From contig FJOG01000015.1 in assembly GCA_900073065.1 (NCBI GenBank), forward strand, positions 360,436 to 424,435: 64,000 nucleotides of DNA, in the 5' to 3' direction. The DNA is from Phialocephala subalpina. Lineage: Eukaryota; Ascomycota; Leotiomycetes; Helotiales; Mollisiaceae. A model generated the notes under the pieces. That model saw only the letters and a list, made by a program, of their open reading frames with translations. It made no database searches and had not been told where the DNA came from. The translations under genes and the position numbers were made by a program. This document shows, piece after piece, positions 23,020 to 34,518 of the stretch (position 1 is its first letter; each line of letters starts with the position of its first letter).

Positions 23020-25335
23020 TCACTCAGCACCAATCATGCTCTTAGGCAAGAATGCCCAAATAGTACCCACGGTTGCCAACACACTCGAAACCACAATCAA
23101 GAACCAACAAAAGATCCTCTCTTTCGCAGGAACCTCCCTCCCAAAGATCTTCAAGTAGAACATCAACGGCAAAATAACACAAATAGTAAAGCAAAGCGTG
23201 CTCCCCATGAACGCCATAATGCTATCAAATGCTGGAAACAAAATGCTGATAATGACAAACATGATAACAACAACGACTCTGATTACGACTCTTGAAATGC
23301 CGCGGCTGTATGCTGAGAGGCCGGTAAGAGCTTGGGCGTCGGAGATGGTGGCAGGGTCGAGGCCCGAGAAGAGTTCGATGGTGGAGATGATGGGGCGGGC
23401 GTTGAGGGGGACTTTAGTCAAGGGGATGATGGCGATGAAGACGCTCATTATGACGGACAGGACTCGAGGATAGCCAGAGGTGTTGATGATATTGGCGGTG
23501 ATTTCATCCATGACGCCGTCTCCGAACATTAGAATTCCTGCTACTGCTGTGGCACAGTCAAGGAAGTACTGCGTAGCTGTCAGATATACCGTTGGAGGAC
23601 CGAGACGAAACTAAACTTACTGTGAAAGAGAACGTAGTCTTGACTGCCTTCTTGAACTTGTACGGATGTCTCATATCTCGGTAAATGTTGGGAAACACGG
23701 AGTGACCTCCCCAAGGCGACATGAGTAAGCCGAATGAGAGAGGTAGAGTGAGCCAATTGCTCGGAAAGAGGTAGGTCGCTGCTGGTTCACGCAGAGATCC
23801 TGGGGTGTGAGGTTTGATGAAACCATCCGCAAATACAATCATTACAACTATGATGAGTTAGTCTCATTGGTTTAAACGAATTAGAACGGTATGGTCTTCG
23901 TGCTAACGCTCAAAGTACGTCATTGATCGGAAGATTGAGGAGTAACAAGGCGTGGGAGACGCCGGTATGCCGGCCTCGGACAATAAGAAACCTCTTCACT
24001 TACTGCTAAAAGTCGAGAAAATCCCAATAACACTGCTGAAGCTAAGTAGTGATAGCGGAGCAAAATTCAAAGGTATCAATAAGAGACCACACAGAATCTT
24101 CCACTGCATAACGCCAACTCCTGGTATCAAAAGATCAAGGGTATCCGCAAAAAGAACAATCAAAGCGACGCATGCTGCTAACAGTTCCAAAGTGAACAAT
24201 ACACTGGTGGCAATACGAGCCTTCTGGCCGTATGAAACATACGCAAGGTCTGCAAAAGTGATCAGACTTGCGTCACAGTCCATACATTTTGCCAGTATGT
24301 TGGCTGTATAGGCGGTAACGATAGCAGCGAGCGCGAGGAAAATCATGCCGCAGATCCAGCCAGAATACCTGAGACCCATGGGAAGACTGAGAAGTCCTAC
24401 TCCAATCATGACATTGGTGGAGTTGAAGACGGTTTGTGGAAGTGTAGACTGGCCGGCTACGACGAGGACAACTTTCCCATCCTGTTCGACTTCCTTGACA
24501 AGCAGAGGTTCATGCTCGCCCGCCCCCTTCTGACTTGCTTGTTGTTGCCTCCATAGTTCTCCAGCGCGGATCATCGAGGACTCGGTCAGGGAGGATCGTA
24601 ACGTTCCGTACGAGGTCCCATAGCTTCCTGGTAGTGGGGTTGCTAGGTGCGGTGCTATGGCGAAAATTGAAGAGTTCCCTCTGACGCTGCCGACATTGCT
24701 GGCTCTAACACTGCCCTGAATACTTCCAAATTCGTGATTCCAACGCTCCCCGCCTGAATCTCTCTGGCCTAAAGGTCGGGGATCATGGGGATCCGCATCA
24801 GGAGCCGTCGATTCGTCGTCCACCGCATCTTCAGGGCTTCCATGGGCCTCAACTTGTGCTCTGAGCAGAGAAGTCCGTGGAACATGTCCGTATGATGTTC
24901 TGCCATACTGAAGAGTCTCTTCCTCGTCTCGCTCTTGGTCCTCGTGGAGAATGAAGGAAGGTCGATGTGGGGTGACTTCCAAGAAGCCCGCAGCTCGAGT
25001 CCAACTCCTAGCGAAGTTATTGATACTATTTACACCTCCGATTTGTGCGATAGAGTTCAAACGAAGGCCGATCGAGGACCTGGGAACATTGTCAGCGCTG
25101 CCAACGTGGTAGAAAGGCAGGAGGCAAGCTACCTCCGCCTTCGCAGATCTCCGTGCTGGTCACTCTCTGACCGCTCTCCATGGTCGCTAAGAAGAGCCGA
25201 AGACTCTGCGGGTGAGCCGACCGCATGCTCGTCGAATCTTATACTTCGACCACCGGTAGAGCCTATAGAGCCTCTATGCGAACTCGAAGTTCCATATTGG
25301 TATTCATCGAAATTTGTTGGATTTGGGCGGCTCAT
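23020..25335 (-). CDS. AVT-type vacuolar amino-acid transporter
   Basis: An amino acid/auxin permease (AAAP) family transporter resembling yeast Avt1 and its relatives, which exchange amino acids with protons across the vacuolar membrane. Exons 25335-25133, 25079-24004, 23847-23621 and 23568-23020 are phase-consistent and give 684 aa. The first ~270 residues are hydrophilic and Ser-rich with a GTSYGTLRSS stretch, as in other fungal Avt proteins. The transporter core begins at QTVFNSTNVMIGVGLLSLP and includes the GLRYSGW and SPWGGHSVFPNIYRDM segments. About 11 hydrophobic helices follow. A second in-frame ATG lies upstream at 25359. The exact substrate and Avt subtype cannot be read from sequence. 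Confidence 0.92.
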
Positions 25336-26293
25336 GATGGCGACATTAACAACATCCACCTACTAACTCCTAGGAATAATGTACAAGTAAAGGTGTAAAT
25401 ACACCGCTCAAAGAAGAGAAAAATGATTGACAAGAAGAAAAAGTCTAAGAAGAGCTTGTGACAAGATGGCGGGCTATGCACGATGAGACTAGGTCTCTCT
25501 GATAGGAAAGCGGCTTATCTATTGGTCAATCCCGGCGCAAGCCACGAAAATCCATGCCGGAAGAAAACAGTCGACTAATGCATACAAGGTGAGGGGTTAC
25601 AATCGTCTGGATATTAAAGTTTTTATATATAATAGTGATGTAGTTGTTCATATTTGCTCTATGAAGGCTGTCTTTCTTAGAGCTTCAGGTGTCGTCCGCC
25701 TCCAAATTCTAGTGACAGCATCTATTCGTTCCGTGCTTGGATCTGCATGGAGATTTGAAGTGGGGCGTTGAGGGGCTGGAGCGATAAGAAAAAGCAGGGC
25801 AAAATGCGCCTCACAAACTGAACTTTTCATCATCCTTGCGACTGCACATGAACCGATGTCAACCGCTGAACCTCCTTCACCTCCAAACTTTCTACACTCC
25901 TCCACTTATGTATATTCTCTATATCCAGACAAAAGCTCACAGTGGAATGAGGGAAAGAAATGGGACTGTGGCTTACCTGACTATGCAAGTTGAAATTCAG
26001 ATGTGGCGTAGCCGAAAGAACCTGCTTGCAACTCCCGAGTTGCAAGGACATAAATTTCACGTAGGCAGGCACCTAGGCAGACAGATCCAAGAGATTCCAA
26101 CAGCTGTTTCCATTCTTTATCTTTGCAAAGCTGCTTCGCACTCCATCCATATCTAACATGCCATATTTGATGCCCTCTCAGCACTTGATCGGGTGTCGTG
26201 CATGCGATTTGCGGACTCCTTGTGCAACACTAACAACACCATATCGCTGTATGCATGCAAGTCATCCTGCCACTAGTAGCTATGATCGGAGGC
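25336..26293. other. Intergenic region upstream of the transporter
   Basis: Promoter of the transporter and 3' flank of BMT2. AT-rich around 25610-25650. No ORF with a recognisable product. Confidence 0.4.
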
Positions 26294-27169
26294 TCATTTT
26301 AGAACTATGGCAAAGTTGTTCCTCGTCTTGCCAGTCCGAAGTTCAACTTTCGTGAAGATGGAGCTCTTCGAATTCTTCACCTTCACCATATCTAGCCTCC
26401 ACAGGTAATACACTAGCTTGTTCGAAAGCTTCTTTTTGACCTGAACATATCCGAGGCTCTCCATGATCGCTTCCAACTTGTTATCGTCCAAGTATCTTGA
26501 GTTCGTGACACAAGGCGCCGGAAGTACCAGAAATAGACTCGGGAAAAAGTCGTCCAAACCTTGGAACAATTGCCGATTACTCAAGAACTCCAACGTTCGA
26601 AGAAGCATCTTCCCTTTCCCCAGAGCGTCGGGAACATAGTTCAGAACCAAAGATAGACTGATGATATCAAATTGCTCCGTTCCATCACCCGGAAGAGGCC
26701 TCTCCATGAAATCCTGCTTCGTGATTCCTTCTGCTTGACTGTTCAAATCGATTCTCTCCACCTCAAACAAACGGCTCTTCGAACAAGCGTTGGTGACACT
26801 CAGAGCTCCAACCTCCAACATTCGGATTGGCTCCCCATTCTTCGCTCGTTGCTTTAATGCTGGGACCACAGGCTCAAGCCATTCTAACAGCACTTTCGAA
26901 CTGTCTCCTCCTCTTTCGTTGGTCTGACCAATGAGACTTGCTCGTTGATAGCTTTCGATCCCACCCTGTGCCTCGATTTGCCTTGCGAGTATCGCGGCTT
27001 TAGCGTCATCTCCGTCGGCCAGAGCTTTTGCTCTCTGTTTCTCGAGAGTGTGATGGGTCCGTATCAAGGTCCTGGTTTTCTTGCTGGAAATGGAGCGTAT
27101 GGGTTTGGCTGTAGGAGGTCGTCCATGGGAAAGAGACTTCAGTTTTGTCTTCTTTTTGACTTTGGCCAT
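26294..27169 (-). CDS. BMT2: 25S rRNA adenine-N1 methyltransferase Bmt2
   Basis: An intronless 291-aa SAM-dependent methyltransferase of the Bmt2 family, which places m1A in domain IV of 25S rRNA (A2142 in yeast) in the nucleolus. The N-terminal ~30 residues are very basic (KVKKKTKLKS), fitting nucleolar or RNA contact. The SAM-binding motif is MLEVGALS near residues 118-125, followed by VERIDLNS (acidic loop end) and DIISLSLVLNYVPD. It starts 219 bp from the RPL25 start in divergent orientation, suggesting a shared ribosome-biogenesis promoter. Length and motifs match the family, so confidence is high. Confidence 0.95.
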   Translation of the reverse strand: MAKVKKKTKLKSLSHGRPPTAKPIRSISSKKTRTLIRTHHTLEKQRAKALADGDDAKAAILARQIEAQGGIESYQRASLIGQTNERGGDSSKVLLEWLEPVVPALKQRAKNGEPIRMLEVGALSVTNACSKSRLFEVERIDLNSQAEGITKQDFMERPLPGDGTEQFDIISLSLVLNYVPDALGKGKMLLRTLEFLSNRQLFQGLDDFFPSLFLVLPAPCVTNSRYLDDNKLEAIMESLGYVQVKKKLSNKLVYYLWRLDMVKVKNSKSSIFTKVELRTGKTRNNFAIVLK

Positions 27170-27388
27170 ATTTGGTAAATTGAAGGCATTTTTAAATGTT
27201 TGAGTTGTCTTGGGCGAAGAGGTCGAGGTCGATTTTCTTGATGTGGACCCACTTTAAAGTCACGGGTAGCGGTACTTCTTTTCACCGACCGCACACAAAT
27301 CAATCTCGAAATTCTAGCGACGAAATTCTTTCTCAGAACACAGCCATTCCGACAAACGACCAGGACGACAACTACGAATACCTTCACA
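27170..27388. promoter_or_regulatory. Bidirectional promoter BMT2/RPL25
   Basis: Only 219 bp separate the two start codons. An rRNA methyltransferase and a large-subunit protein would be co-controlled from here. No specific ribosomal-protein element was identified with confidence. Confidence 0.6.
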
Positions 27389-28188
27389 ATGGCACCAAAG
27401 GACCAAAAGAAAGGTATGGTCTCCTTTCTAACCTATTGAATTCTCCGCCGTTATGGTTGCGACTTCTCGCAACCAAACTCGAGCAACATGCGACAGTCGG
27501 GAGCGAGGAGGATGCGCACAGCAGTAGCAGATATTGCGAGTTCTTCTTGAAGAGCGATCGCGCAGCAACAGCAGATATTGCGAGTTCTTTAAAGAGCAAA
27601 ATCTCTAAAGAGCGATTGCTGATGCGTAAGTTTACAGGTGCTGCCACCAAGGGCAAGGGCAACAAGCAAGCCAGTGCTGCTGCTAAGGCTGCTTTGAAGG
27701 GCGTAAGTCTTCAATACATCTGCAGATATCAATGTCAATGCTAACATGTAACAGACTCACTCCCACAAGGTCCGCAAGGTCCGTCTTTCGACCACCTTCC
27801 ACCGTCCCAAGACCCTTCAACTCGCCCGCGATCCCAAGTACCCAAGAAAGTCGATCCCTCATCCACCCCGTCTCGATGAGCACAAGGTCATCATCCACCC
27901 TCTCAACACTGAGAGCGCCATGAAGAAGATTGAGGAGAACAACACCCTTGTTTTCATCGTCGACATCAAGGCAAACAAGAGACAAATCAAGGAGGCTCTC
28001 AAGAAGCTTTACGATATCGACACTGTCAAGATCAACACCCTTGTCCGGTATGTTCAACTCTACGTATATTGCTTGGAGCATTGCTAACCTAGAATGACAG
28101 ACCTGATGGAAGCAAGAAGGCCTTTGCCCGCCTCACACCTGACGTCGATGCTCTCGACATTGCTGCCACCAAGCTCGCCATCGTCTAA
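27389..28188 (+). CDS. RPL25: 60S ribosomal protein L25 (uL23)
   Basis: Ribosomal protein uL23, which sits at the polypeptide exit tunnel and docks SRP and nascent-chain factors. Exons 27389-27413, 27638-27702, 27755-28047 and 28101-28188 are phase-consistent and give 156 aa. The basic N-terminal extension ([18 protein letters not shown]) precedes [13 protein letters not shown] and the conserved [18 protein letters not shown]. The C-terminus is [12 protein letters not shown]. The first exon encodes only eight complete codons, as is common in fungal ribosomal-protein genes. Intron 1 (224 bp) carries a hairpin and a tandem duplication listed separately. Confidence 0.97.
27454..27475. repeat. 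Hairpin in RPL25 intron 1
   Basis: TGGTTGCGA pairs perfectly with TCGCAACCA around a 4-base loop (CTTC). In the transcript this gives a 9-bp stem that could affect splicing or mark a structured intronic RNA. No snoRNA boxes were found with it. Confidence 0.6.
27526..27615. repeat. Tandem duplication in RPL25 intron 1
   Basis: A unit of about 44 bp is present twice. A 20-base identical block (AGCAGATATTGCGAGTTCTT) starts at 27526 and again at 27570. Flanking AAGAGCGAT(C/T)GC segments extend the similarity. It lies wholly inside the intron. Confidence 0.8.
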
Positions 28189-28639
28189 TTGTTTGGTTTT
28201 GAGTCTGGTTGGACCGGGAGGGAAGGGGCTACGATATGGTAGTGGCGCTTATGAATCGTGGATACGGTTCTAGCGGTTGTCACTTGCATTCAGACGGCGT
28301 CAATGAGATACATACCAATCGATTCGCACGCAAAAGTGCTTTCAGTCCCACCAAACGGTCTGCATATGCTTCTTGTGTTGTGTGAATGGCCTTCCATTTG
28401 GTGGACATTGACTATGCCTATGGAGGTCTCTATGCTCGTCATAAGAGTGAAGTCGTCTTTACATCTGCCCGTATCCATACAATAGCCCGTTCCAATACTG
28501 TCCAGGCGTCTAATCATACAGTCCTCTCAGGCATCTCCATCGCTGCCAAATCTTCGTCATTGGCCTTTCCCAGCATCGTATATTACATCACCATCCTCTA
28601 TACTTCCTCCGCTCCTTCCTAGTGACTTCGTCTGTTCCC
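28189..28639. other. RPL25-TIM8 convergent 3' region
   Basis: Shared 3' flank of two convergent genes. It holds short overlapping ORFs only and no recognisable RNA gene. Confidence 0.45.
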
Positions 28640-29054
28640 CTATTGCGAGTTCCTCATCGTGTCCAAATGCTTGATGACCAAGAAGTTTGCATCCAGAAAT
28701 CGATCCACGCAATTCTGTGCACAGCTCTCCTCATTCTTCTCCAGCTTCCCGCTTCGAATCGTGCCTGTGACGCATTTTCTCCAGCAGATGTCTGTGAGGG
28801 AGTGGACGGCTATTTTGATTGTTAGTGAAGTTCTGGATTTTCTTTCTAAATGAAGGGAAATGCAGCAGTTGAATCGAGATCGCAGACTGATGCAGGAAGC
28901 AGAACAGTGCAACTGAGTGGGGAATGTACTGACATTGTTGTATCCTCGCCTTCTGGCTCTCGTTGACGATGAATTGCTGAAGCTCCTGCTTGTCCTTCTG
29001 CGTAAGTTTCGAGAGATCCAGGTTTTGGTCGAGAGATGAAGTTGGAGAGTCCAT
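28640..29054 (-). CDS. TIM8: Small TIM chaperone Tim8
   Basis: A 96-aa mitochondrial intermembrane-space chaperone that works with Tim13 to escort hydrophobic precursors to the TIM22 and sorting machineries. Exons 29054-28934 and 28809-28640 join in phase 1. The junction restores QQSVHSLTDICW, which matches the family, although the donor (GTCAGT) is a weak consensus. The twin CX3C motif is complete: C49/C53 (CWRKC) and C70/C74 (CAQNC), 16 residues apart. These form the two disulfides made by the Mia40 pathway. No presequence, as expected. Confidence 0.95.
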
Positions 29055-29560
29055 TGTGTTTGAGGATGTGTGAGTTTTTCGAGAGGGTGTTGGCTGAGCA
29101 CTAGTGTGTCTGTTTTGAGAGCTTGTTGTGAGCTCAAGAAATTTTGGCTGGGAAATCATGACGATGAAGCGTCGCCACGTGATTGTCGACAGGGGTCGCG
29201 GATATCTGGATATCGACAGCTGCGAACTTCTTCTCTTCGGCATAACAGAGCACCCCGATCAATGAGGAAATACCGAACAGTTTCCGTGAAGCCTTATGAT
29301 TTGCGTTCTGAGTATGTCATTTTCAGCAGCTTGAAGTCGTACTGCAGGGAAGTATTTGTCTTTCGTCTCATCGTCCGATTCGTTCCTGCCCGTGTTTTGA
29401 TGCGTCGCCTGCAATTTGCTTACCTACAGAGCGAGTGCTTTTCTTTCCTGAAATGGAGATATAAAAGAAGGGCGTCTGCTCACTCGAAAGCCCCAGACTT
29501 TGTAGTACATTTGAAACCACACACAAGCTCAACCTTTACCTCTTCAAAACAGTCTTCAAG
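29055..29560. promoter_or_regulatory. Divergent promoter TIM8/hydrolase
   Basis: 506 bp between divergent start codons. A CCACGTGATT E-box lies near 29175. A TATA-like ATATAAAAG occurs at about 29459 in plus orientation, roughly 100 bp before the hydrolase start. Confidence 0.45.
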
Positions 29561-30373
29561 ATGACGACCCACCAATATCAATTAGACCCTGACACCAGCC
29601 TCAATGTCCTTGTCTATGGGAAACAATCACCCTCGCGCGCTACCCTCATATTCCTCCATTTCTGGGGCGGCTCCTCACGCACCTTTGCTCCGATAATCTC
29701 CCACCTCTCCTCGGACTCTCACTGTATAGCAGTCGACTTCCGAGGCTGGGGATCTTCCACTGGACCGCAATCCCCAGAAGCATACTCAATAGCTCAGCTG
29801 GCTACGGACATTGAGAATCTGATTCCAAGATTGAGTCTCGAAGATTTTATTCTGATCGGTCATTCAATGGGCGGAAAAGTCTCCCAGCTCATCGCGGGGC
29901 GCAATCAACTTCAAGGACTGAGAGGACTCGTGCTACTTGCACCCGCTCCGCCAACACCGTTTGAGCTGCCCGGAGATATGAAAGAACAGCAAATCAGCGC
30001 ATACTCAACTCCCGAATCCGCAGAATTTGTGTCGAGGAATGTCCTTTCTTCTTCGGAACTTTCAGACGAAGTTATTGCAGGGGTTGTCGAGGATATGCTG
30101 AAGGGCAATGAGTTTGCCGCTAAAGCATGGCCTGCTTATGGGATGGCGGCGAATATCTTGACGGAGGCGAAGAGGATCACTGTGCCGCTTTTGGTGATTG
30201 GCGGAGAATTGGACAAGGTTGAACCGGCGGAGAAGGTGAAGAAAGAGGTTCTGGGAAATATTGTGGGGGCTGAGATGGTTGTGGTGAAGGGATCGGGCCA
30301 CTTGCTGCCTCTAGAAGCTCCGAAGCCAGTTGCGGGATATATTGAAGGATTTGTGAAGAAAATCATGATTTAG
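29561..30373 (+). CDS. Alpha/beta hydrolase
   Basis: An intronless 270-aa alpha/beta-hydrolase-fold enzyme, probably a cytosolic esterase-like hydrolase of unknown substrate. The nucleophile elbow is GHSMGG with Ser102. The oxyanion-side motif is HFWGGSSRTF, and the catalytic acid is probably Asp218 in GGELDKVEP. The catalytic His247 lies in GSGHLLPLE. VDFRGWGSS matches the usual D-x-R-G-x-G-x-S block. All triad residues are present, so it should be active. Peroxidase- or lactonase-type activity is possible for this fold but not shown. Confidence 0.88.
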   Translation: MTTHQYQLDPDTSLNVLVYGKQSPSRATLIFLHFWGGSSRTFAPIISHLSSDSHCIAVDFRGWGSSTGPQSPEAYSIAQLATDIENLIPRLSLEDFILIGHSMGGKVSQLIAGRNQLQGLRGLVLLAPAPPTPFELPGDMKEQQISAYSTPESAEFVSRNVLSSSELSDEVIAGVVEDMLKGNEFAAKAWPAYGMAANILTEAKRITVPLLVIGGELDKVEPAEKVKKEVLGNIVGAEMVVVKGSGHLLPLEAPKPVAGYIEGFVKKIMI

Positions 30374-30653
30374 ACCTGTCAATGTCAATCACCAACTCAT
30401 CTAAGGACAATCACCCGACAACGACATCCTCAGTGACCTTGCTTAGACATTATACTGATCAACTACTTCTTGACATGCTTTTATGTCACAAGTCTACACT
30501 AATCAAACGACTGCCTTGACATTTGATATATCGATCACGTCTGGCAATCTATCATCCCAGAGGTGCCAATTTTCTCTACCATAAACTCATCAGTCGTCGA
30601 GCCAGGCCCAAGTTTATCCTATAACAGAATCCAACATAGTGAACCTCGACCCT

Positions 30654-32403
30654 TTAATCTGAAAACGACTCGGCATCAGAATCAATCTCTCTGAACAAGG
30701 TGAATTCGAATCTGCCATCTGCCTGCGCTGCAATACTCTGCCTGATAGTAGCCTCTTGAAATTCGCTAAGAGGATGCTCTGGGCTCTGGTTCATCACAGA
30801 TAGTAGCATGCCCTGGTTCGTACTTTCTAAGGTTGAAATGTATGCAAGAATGCCATCGTATGAGAAGGACGTGACGGCGTGAATATTGAGAGCACGTAGA
30901 TGATGTAATTTTGCCATCGCATGCCAAAGTTCGTCCGTAACATCGTATCCACTGAACCATAGCTCCTCAAGACTGGATAGCGATTCGACGAGGAATAAAC
31001 ATTCAGCCGTGCGGAAGTAGTCGGAGGTTGAGAGCAGATTTAGGTATTTGAGCTTGCTCAACTGGGAAATGGAAGCTACCAGATCCTCAATGTCGTCCCG
31101 AAAGCCACCTTCAGGATCTGCTCGTAGCTCCAATGATTCGAGGGAGGCTTGATGTGATAGAGCTTTGTGGAAATCTCGGTTACCGATCATTGGATAGCTT
31201 ACAACTTGAAGCTTTTGAAGCTTGATATTGTTGGACAAGCAGACCTGAGTTAAGATTGCTGGACCGCTGACAAGATTGCTGACCAGAAGCTCTCGGAGGC
31301 TATCGCATTTGCTCAACCAAGCAACGACTTCAAGGTAAATATCGTTCTCCGTTGCTTCCAGGTTAATCAGGCCCTCGGCGTCTGCAAGTTCGAGGCTTTC
31401 GAGTTGGTCGCAACCTTGAAGATAGGACAAGTTCTTGATCGCATCTGATTTTAGGCCATCGAGCTTGAGCTTTTTCAGCGAATGAGCATGATGATTGAGG
31501 GAGAGAAGAGTGTGTGGTCCAACTGAACCTGCACTTAGAGCAGCAAAGGATCGAAGGGTATGCGCTCTCAAACCACCAAAGAAGGCTGCCATATCATTGT
31601 CCGCATCCGCTCGGAGACATGTGAAGAATGTCAAATCATCGAAGTTATAGCAATCGTTGGCAATAACGCTGGCAACGCTCGCGTTCAAGGCAGCTCCATC
31701 CCATAGGGTCATGCTCTTGAGTTTCGAGAGACGGCTGACCCACTTTGGCAGAGCATTGGCACTTACATTTCCGGAAAGATCCTCGACAGCTACTGTTGCT
31801 CTATTTTGGGTGGCAGACTCGCTGATGAAGCTGGTTATTGACTCTCCGATGAGCTCGAGGACAAGTGGAATATCGAGACGTTTATAAGCAGCTTTTGCCC
31901 CTCGAGTTTTCTGCTTCATTGGAGTTGCTTGAGACTTCAGAAAGCCAGACATGTCATCTGCGAAGAATGTATCCAGGGCAGTTTCTCGGAATCGAGTATC
32001 TTCGAGTAGCTCCGTGAGGTTCCGGAGGTCGAGGGACCGTATCCATAGACAGTAGGGGTATGCCGTATTTCCAAGACTCGATCGAGTGATAGACTTCCAC
32101 TGCAGTGCCCAATTGAGCAATGTCTTCTTCTGCGCATTCAGCCGACCCTGGAATGTATCACTTTGTGTGAAGTCGGCATCGTCGCCTTCGCTGCTAATCA
32201 CGGCCCATTGATTATGGATTCTGGAATATTTGTTAGGGCGTATTCTGCATCATTAGATCTGGCACTTACCTGTAAAGCCATAGCAGAGCTGGACCAACAA
32301 GTATCTTGCCACTCAAGGCACAGTTGAAGAGAGTCCCGAAGTCTTGCCTATTAGCAAGTTCCTCGCAGACCAGGTAATAGAAATCCGCAGGAAGCTCCAA
32401 CAT
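30654..32403 (-). CDS. F-box/leucine-rich repeat-like protein
   Basis: A 566-aa protein with an N-terminal F-box-like segment (LPADFYYLVCEELANR) followed by a long run of irregular leucine-rich repeats. Exons 32403-32270 and 32220-30654 join in phase 2 (GTAAGT donor, TATTCCAG acceptor). Such proteins usually recruit substrates to SCF ubiquitin ligases, but the fungal members are numerous and mostly uncharacterised. The C-terminus is acidic (SDAESFSD). The substrate cannot be inferred. It is divergent from RAD9, with 318 bp between starts. Confidence 0.75.
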
Positions 32404-32721
32404 TTTGACGGTGGGAAGGATCCTTGGGACTGATCAAGCGGTTGACTGAGGATCAGACACGAATTAAAAAAAATTTGTTGTAGACAATGTTGCCTGGACT
32501 ACTTGGATGTTGACTTGAAGGCAGACATGAGGTCAGACGCGGGGCAATGAACCGCATCACCGACGCGAAGCGCGTCTCGCTTCAACACCAAATTCGAGTC
32601 CTGCGAACATCATCTAAACTAACCCCGGACTTTGCACACCGTGAAATGTCCTCACAGTCTTTTGGGCAATGAGTCGACGGTAAAGTACATAAACGCCTCT
32701 TGAAAGGTTTCATCAGCTATC
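32404..32721. promoter_or_regulatory. Divergent promoter F-box protein/RAD9
   Basis: 318 bp between the two start codons, with a run of A residues near 32466. No specific factor site recognised. Confidence 0.45.
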
Positions 32722-34366
32722 ATGACTATCTTGAACTTCACACTTACCACTGAAGCCATTGGCAAGCTTCACGATGCTCTCGCCTGCCTGGGTAAATTCA
32801 GCGAAGCTGTGTCAATAGAAGCCTCGCATGACAAGGTTTGTGATATCAAATATGTAGCAACATTTTCTAACTTTCTACAGCTTGTTTTGACTGCTCTCAA
32901 TTCATCCAAGTCCGCGTATTGTTCCTTCACTTTGGTAGGAAACAAGTTCTTCTCCAAGTATCTTTACAGTCCTGTACGGCCAAGATCTCAAGTGAAGGAA
33001 AAGTTCAACTGCAAGATCTACAACAAGGTTTGTCAGGCGCGCTCAATATGTCATCGCCTGTTCTCTGATAAGTTCAACATAGGCACTCCTCTCTGTTTTC
33101 AAAGGACGGGTGGTAGACCCAACGAGGGAGAAAGACACCGCCGTCGAGAAATGTGATGTTTCGGTAGAAGATGGAGAAGGCACTGCTAAGAGCAGATTCG
33201 TCATCAAGATGGCTTGTAGGCATGGTGAGTACTACATAGCAAGTGCTTGTTCCTTTGCTGACATTGTAGGTGTCCTGAAAACCTATCGCTTGACATTCGA
33301 GTCTGTTGCTCCTATGCACGCTCTTTTCGTCAAGGAGAGTGCAAACAACAACTGGTCAATCTCGTCCAGGACCCTGAAAGAATTCGCCGAGCACTTCGGC
33401 CCTGGTACAGAGCAACTTGACATCTACTCGGAAGATGGCCGTGTCAGCTTCACCAGCTACACGGAAAAGATTATGTCTGGAAATGGTAGGCAAACTCCTG
33501 TTGAAAGATCATCACATGCTAATGGCGACTCAGAAATCCTGAAGCAACCACTGCACACTACTATTGCTGTTGACACTCTCGAGTTTGGCGAGTTTGCAGT
33601 CGAAGAAAAGCTTCACATCATCATAAGCGTGAAAGACTTCAAGGCAATGGTCGCGCACGCAGGAATCACGAATACCATGGTTAAGGCGTTGTATTCACGT
33701 CCGTCAAGTCCGATGCAGCTGACCTACAGCGATGAGGGTGTTGTCAGCGAGTTTATTCTCATGACTATTGGAGAATCAAGAGGCTCGTCGGCCACACCTG
33801 CGCCAAATGCTGCTAGAGTGGATTCGAAACGCCCGGCTGCAAGGCAGCCTCTCGAAGCCACTTCGAGTCCGAAGATAACTGCAGCCTCTATGCCACCTCC
33901 ACCTATGAGTGCAGCTCCTAGTATAACCCGAGAGACTACGAGGTCGAGGGTTCCCAGGCCTTCTCCTCCACCACCGCAACCCAGCATCCAGTCTCAATCT
34001 CTGTTCCTCCCAGAAGCCGACGACGATCAAAAATGGGATCCTCAGAATTTCGATGAAGAGGAAGACGAAATGCTGCTTTGGGATACTGGTGGAGAAAAGG
34101 TAAGATTCTTGGATTATCTTCGAGACTCACGCTGATGCCTAGTAGGATGCTGTGACGATGAATGCTGCGAGCCGTCTGCAGGCTTCGGTGAACCAGAACC
34201 AGAATAATAGTAGCCAACCCAGACTGTCGGCGCAAGATGATGTGGGTCCCTCTACGGTCCCTACGCAGCGTCTCGCACCTACTCAAAGGCTCTCCGAGGT
34301 AATTCTTCCAAATCTTCTCTTACAAGCTGTGACTGACCATCCTAGGTCAAGGGAATATTCGATTGA
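32722..34366 (+). CDS. RAD9: DNA damage checkpoint protein Rad9 (9-1-1 clamp)
   Basis: The Rad9 subunit of the 9-1-1 (Rad9-Rad1-Hus1) sliding clamp, which is loaded at damaged DNA and activates the ATR-type checkpoint in the nucleus. Named after the S. pombe/metazoan Rad9, not budding-yeast RAD9. Exons: 32722-32835, 32881-33027, 33083-33224, 33270-34099, 34146-34298, 34346-34366; all phases agree (468 aa). The PCNA-like region runs to about residue 290 with RLTFESVAPMHALFVKE and LHIIISVKDFKAMVAHAG. A disordered Pro/Ser-rich tail follows, with PPPPMSAAPS and acidic QNFDEEEDEM stretches. The last exon is seven codons and encodes VKGIFD-stop, matching the conserved Rad9 C-terminus. The tail is the usual site for checkpoint kinase phosphorylation. 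Confidence 0.94.
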
Positions 34367-34518
34367 TCGAGGCGACCTACAAGGGTATTACCATTTTCCG
34401 GTATAGATTTACGAGACTCGCTCTTGAGCGCAGCGGAATGAGAAGTTAATCACTAGTTCCGCCACCCAACGAAGAAGGGAGTGGTTGCCCGTGATAAAGT
34501 TGGCCCAGGAGAGGGATG

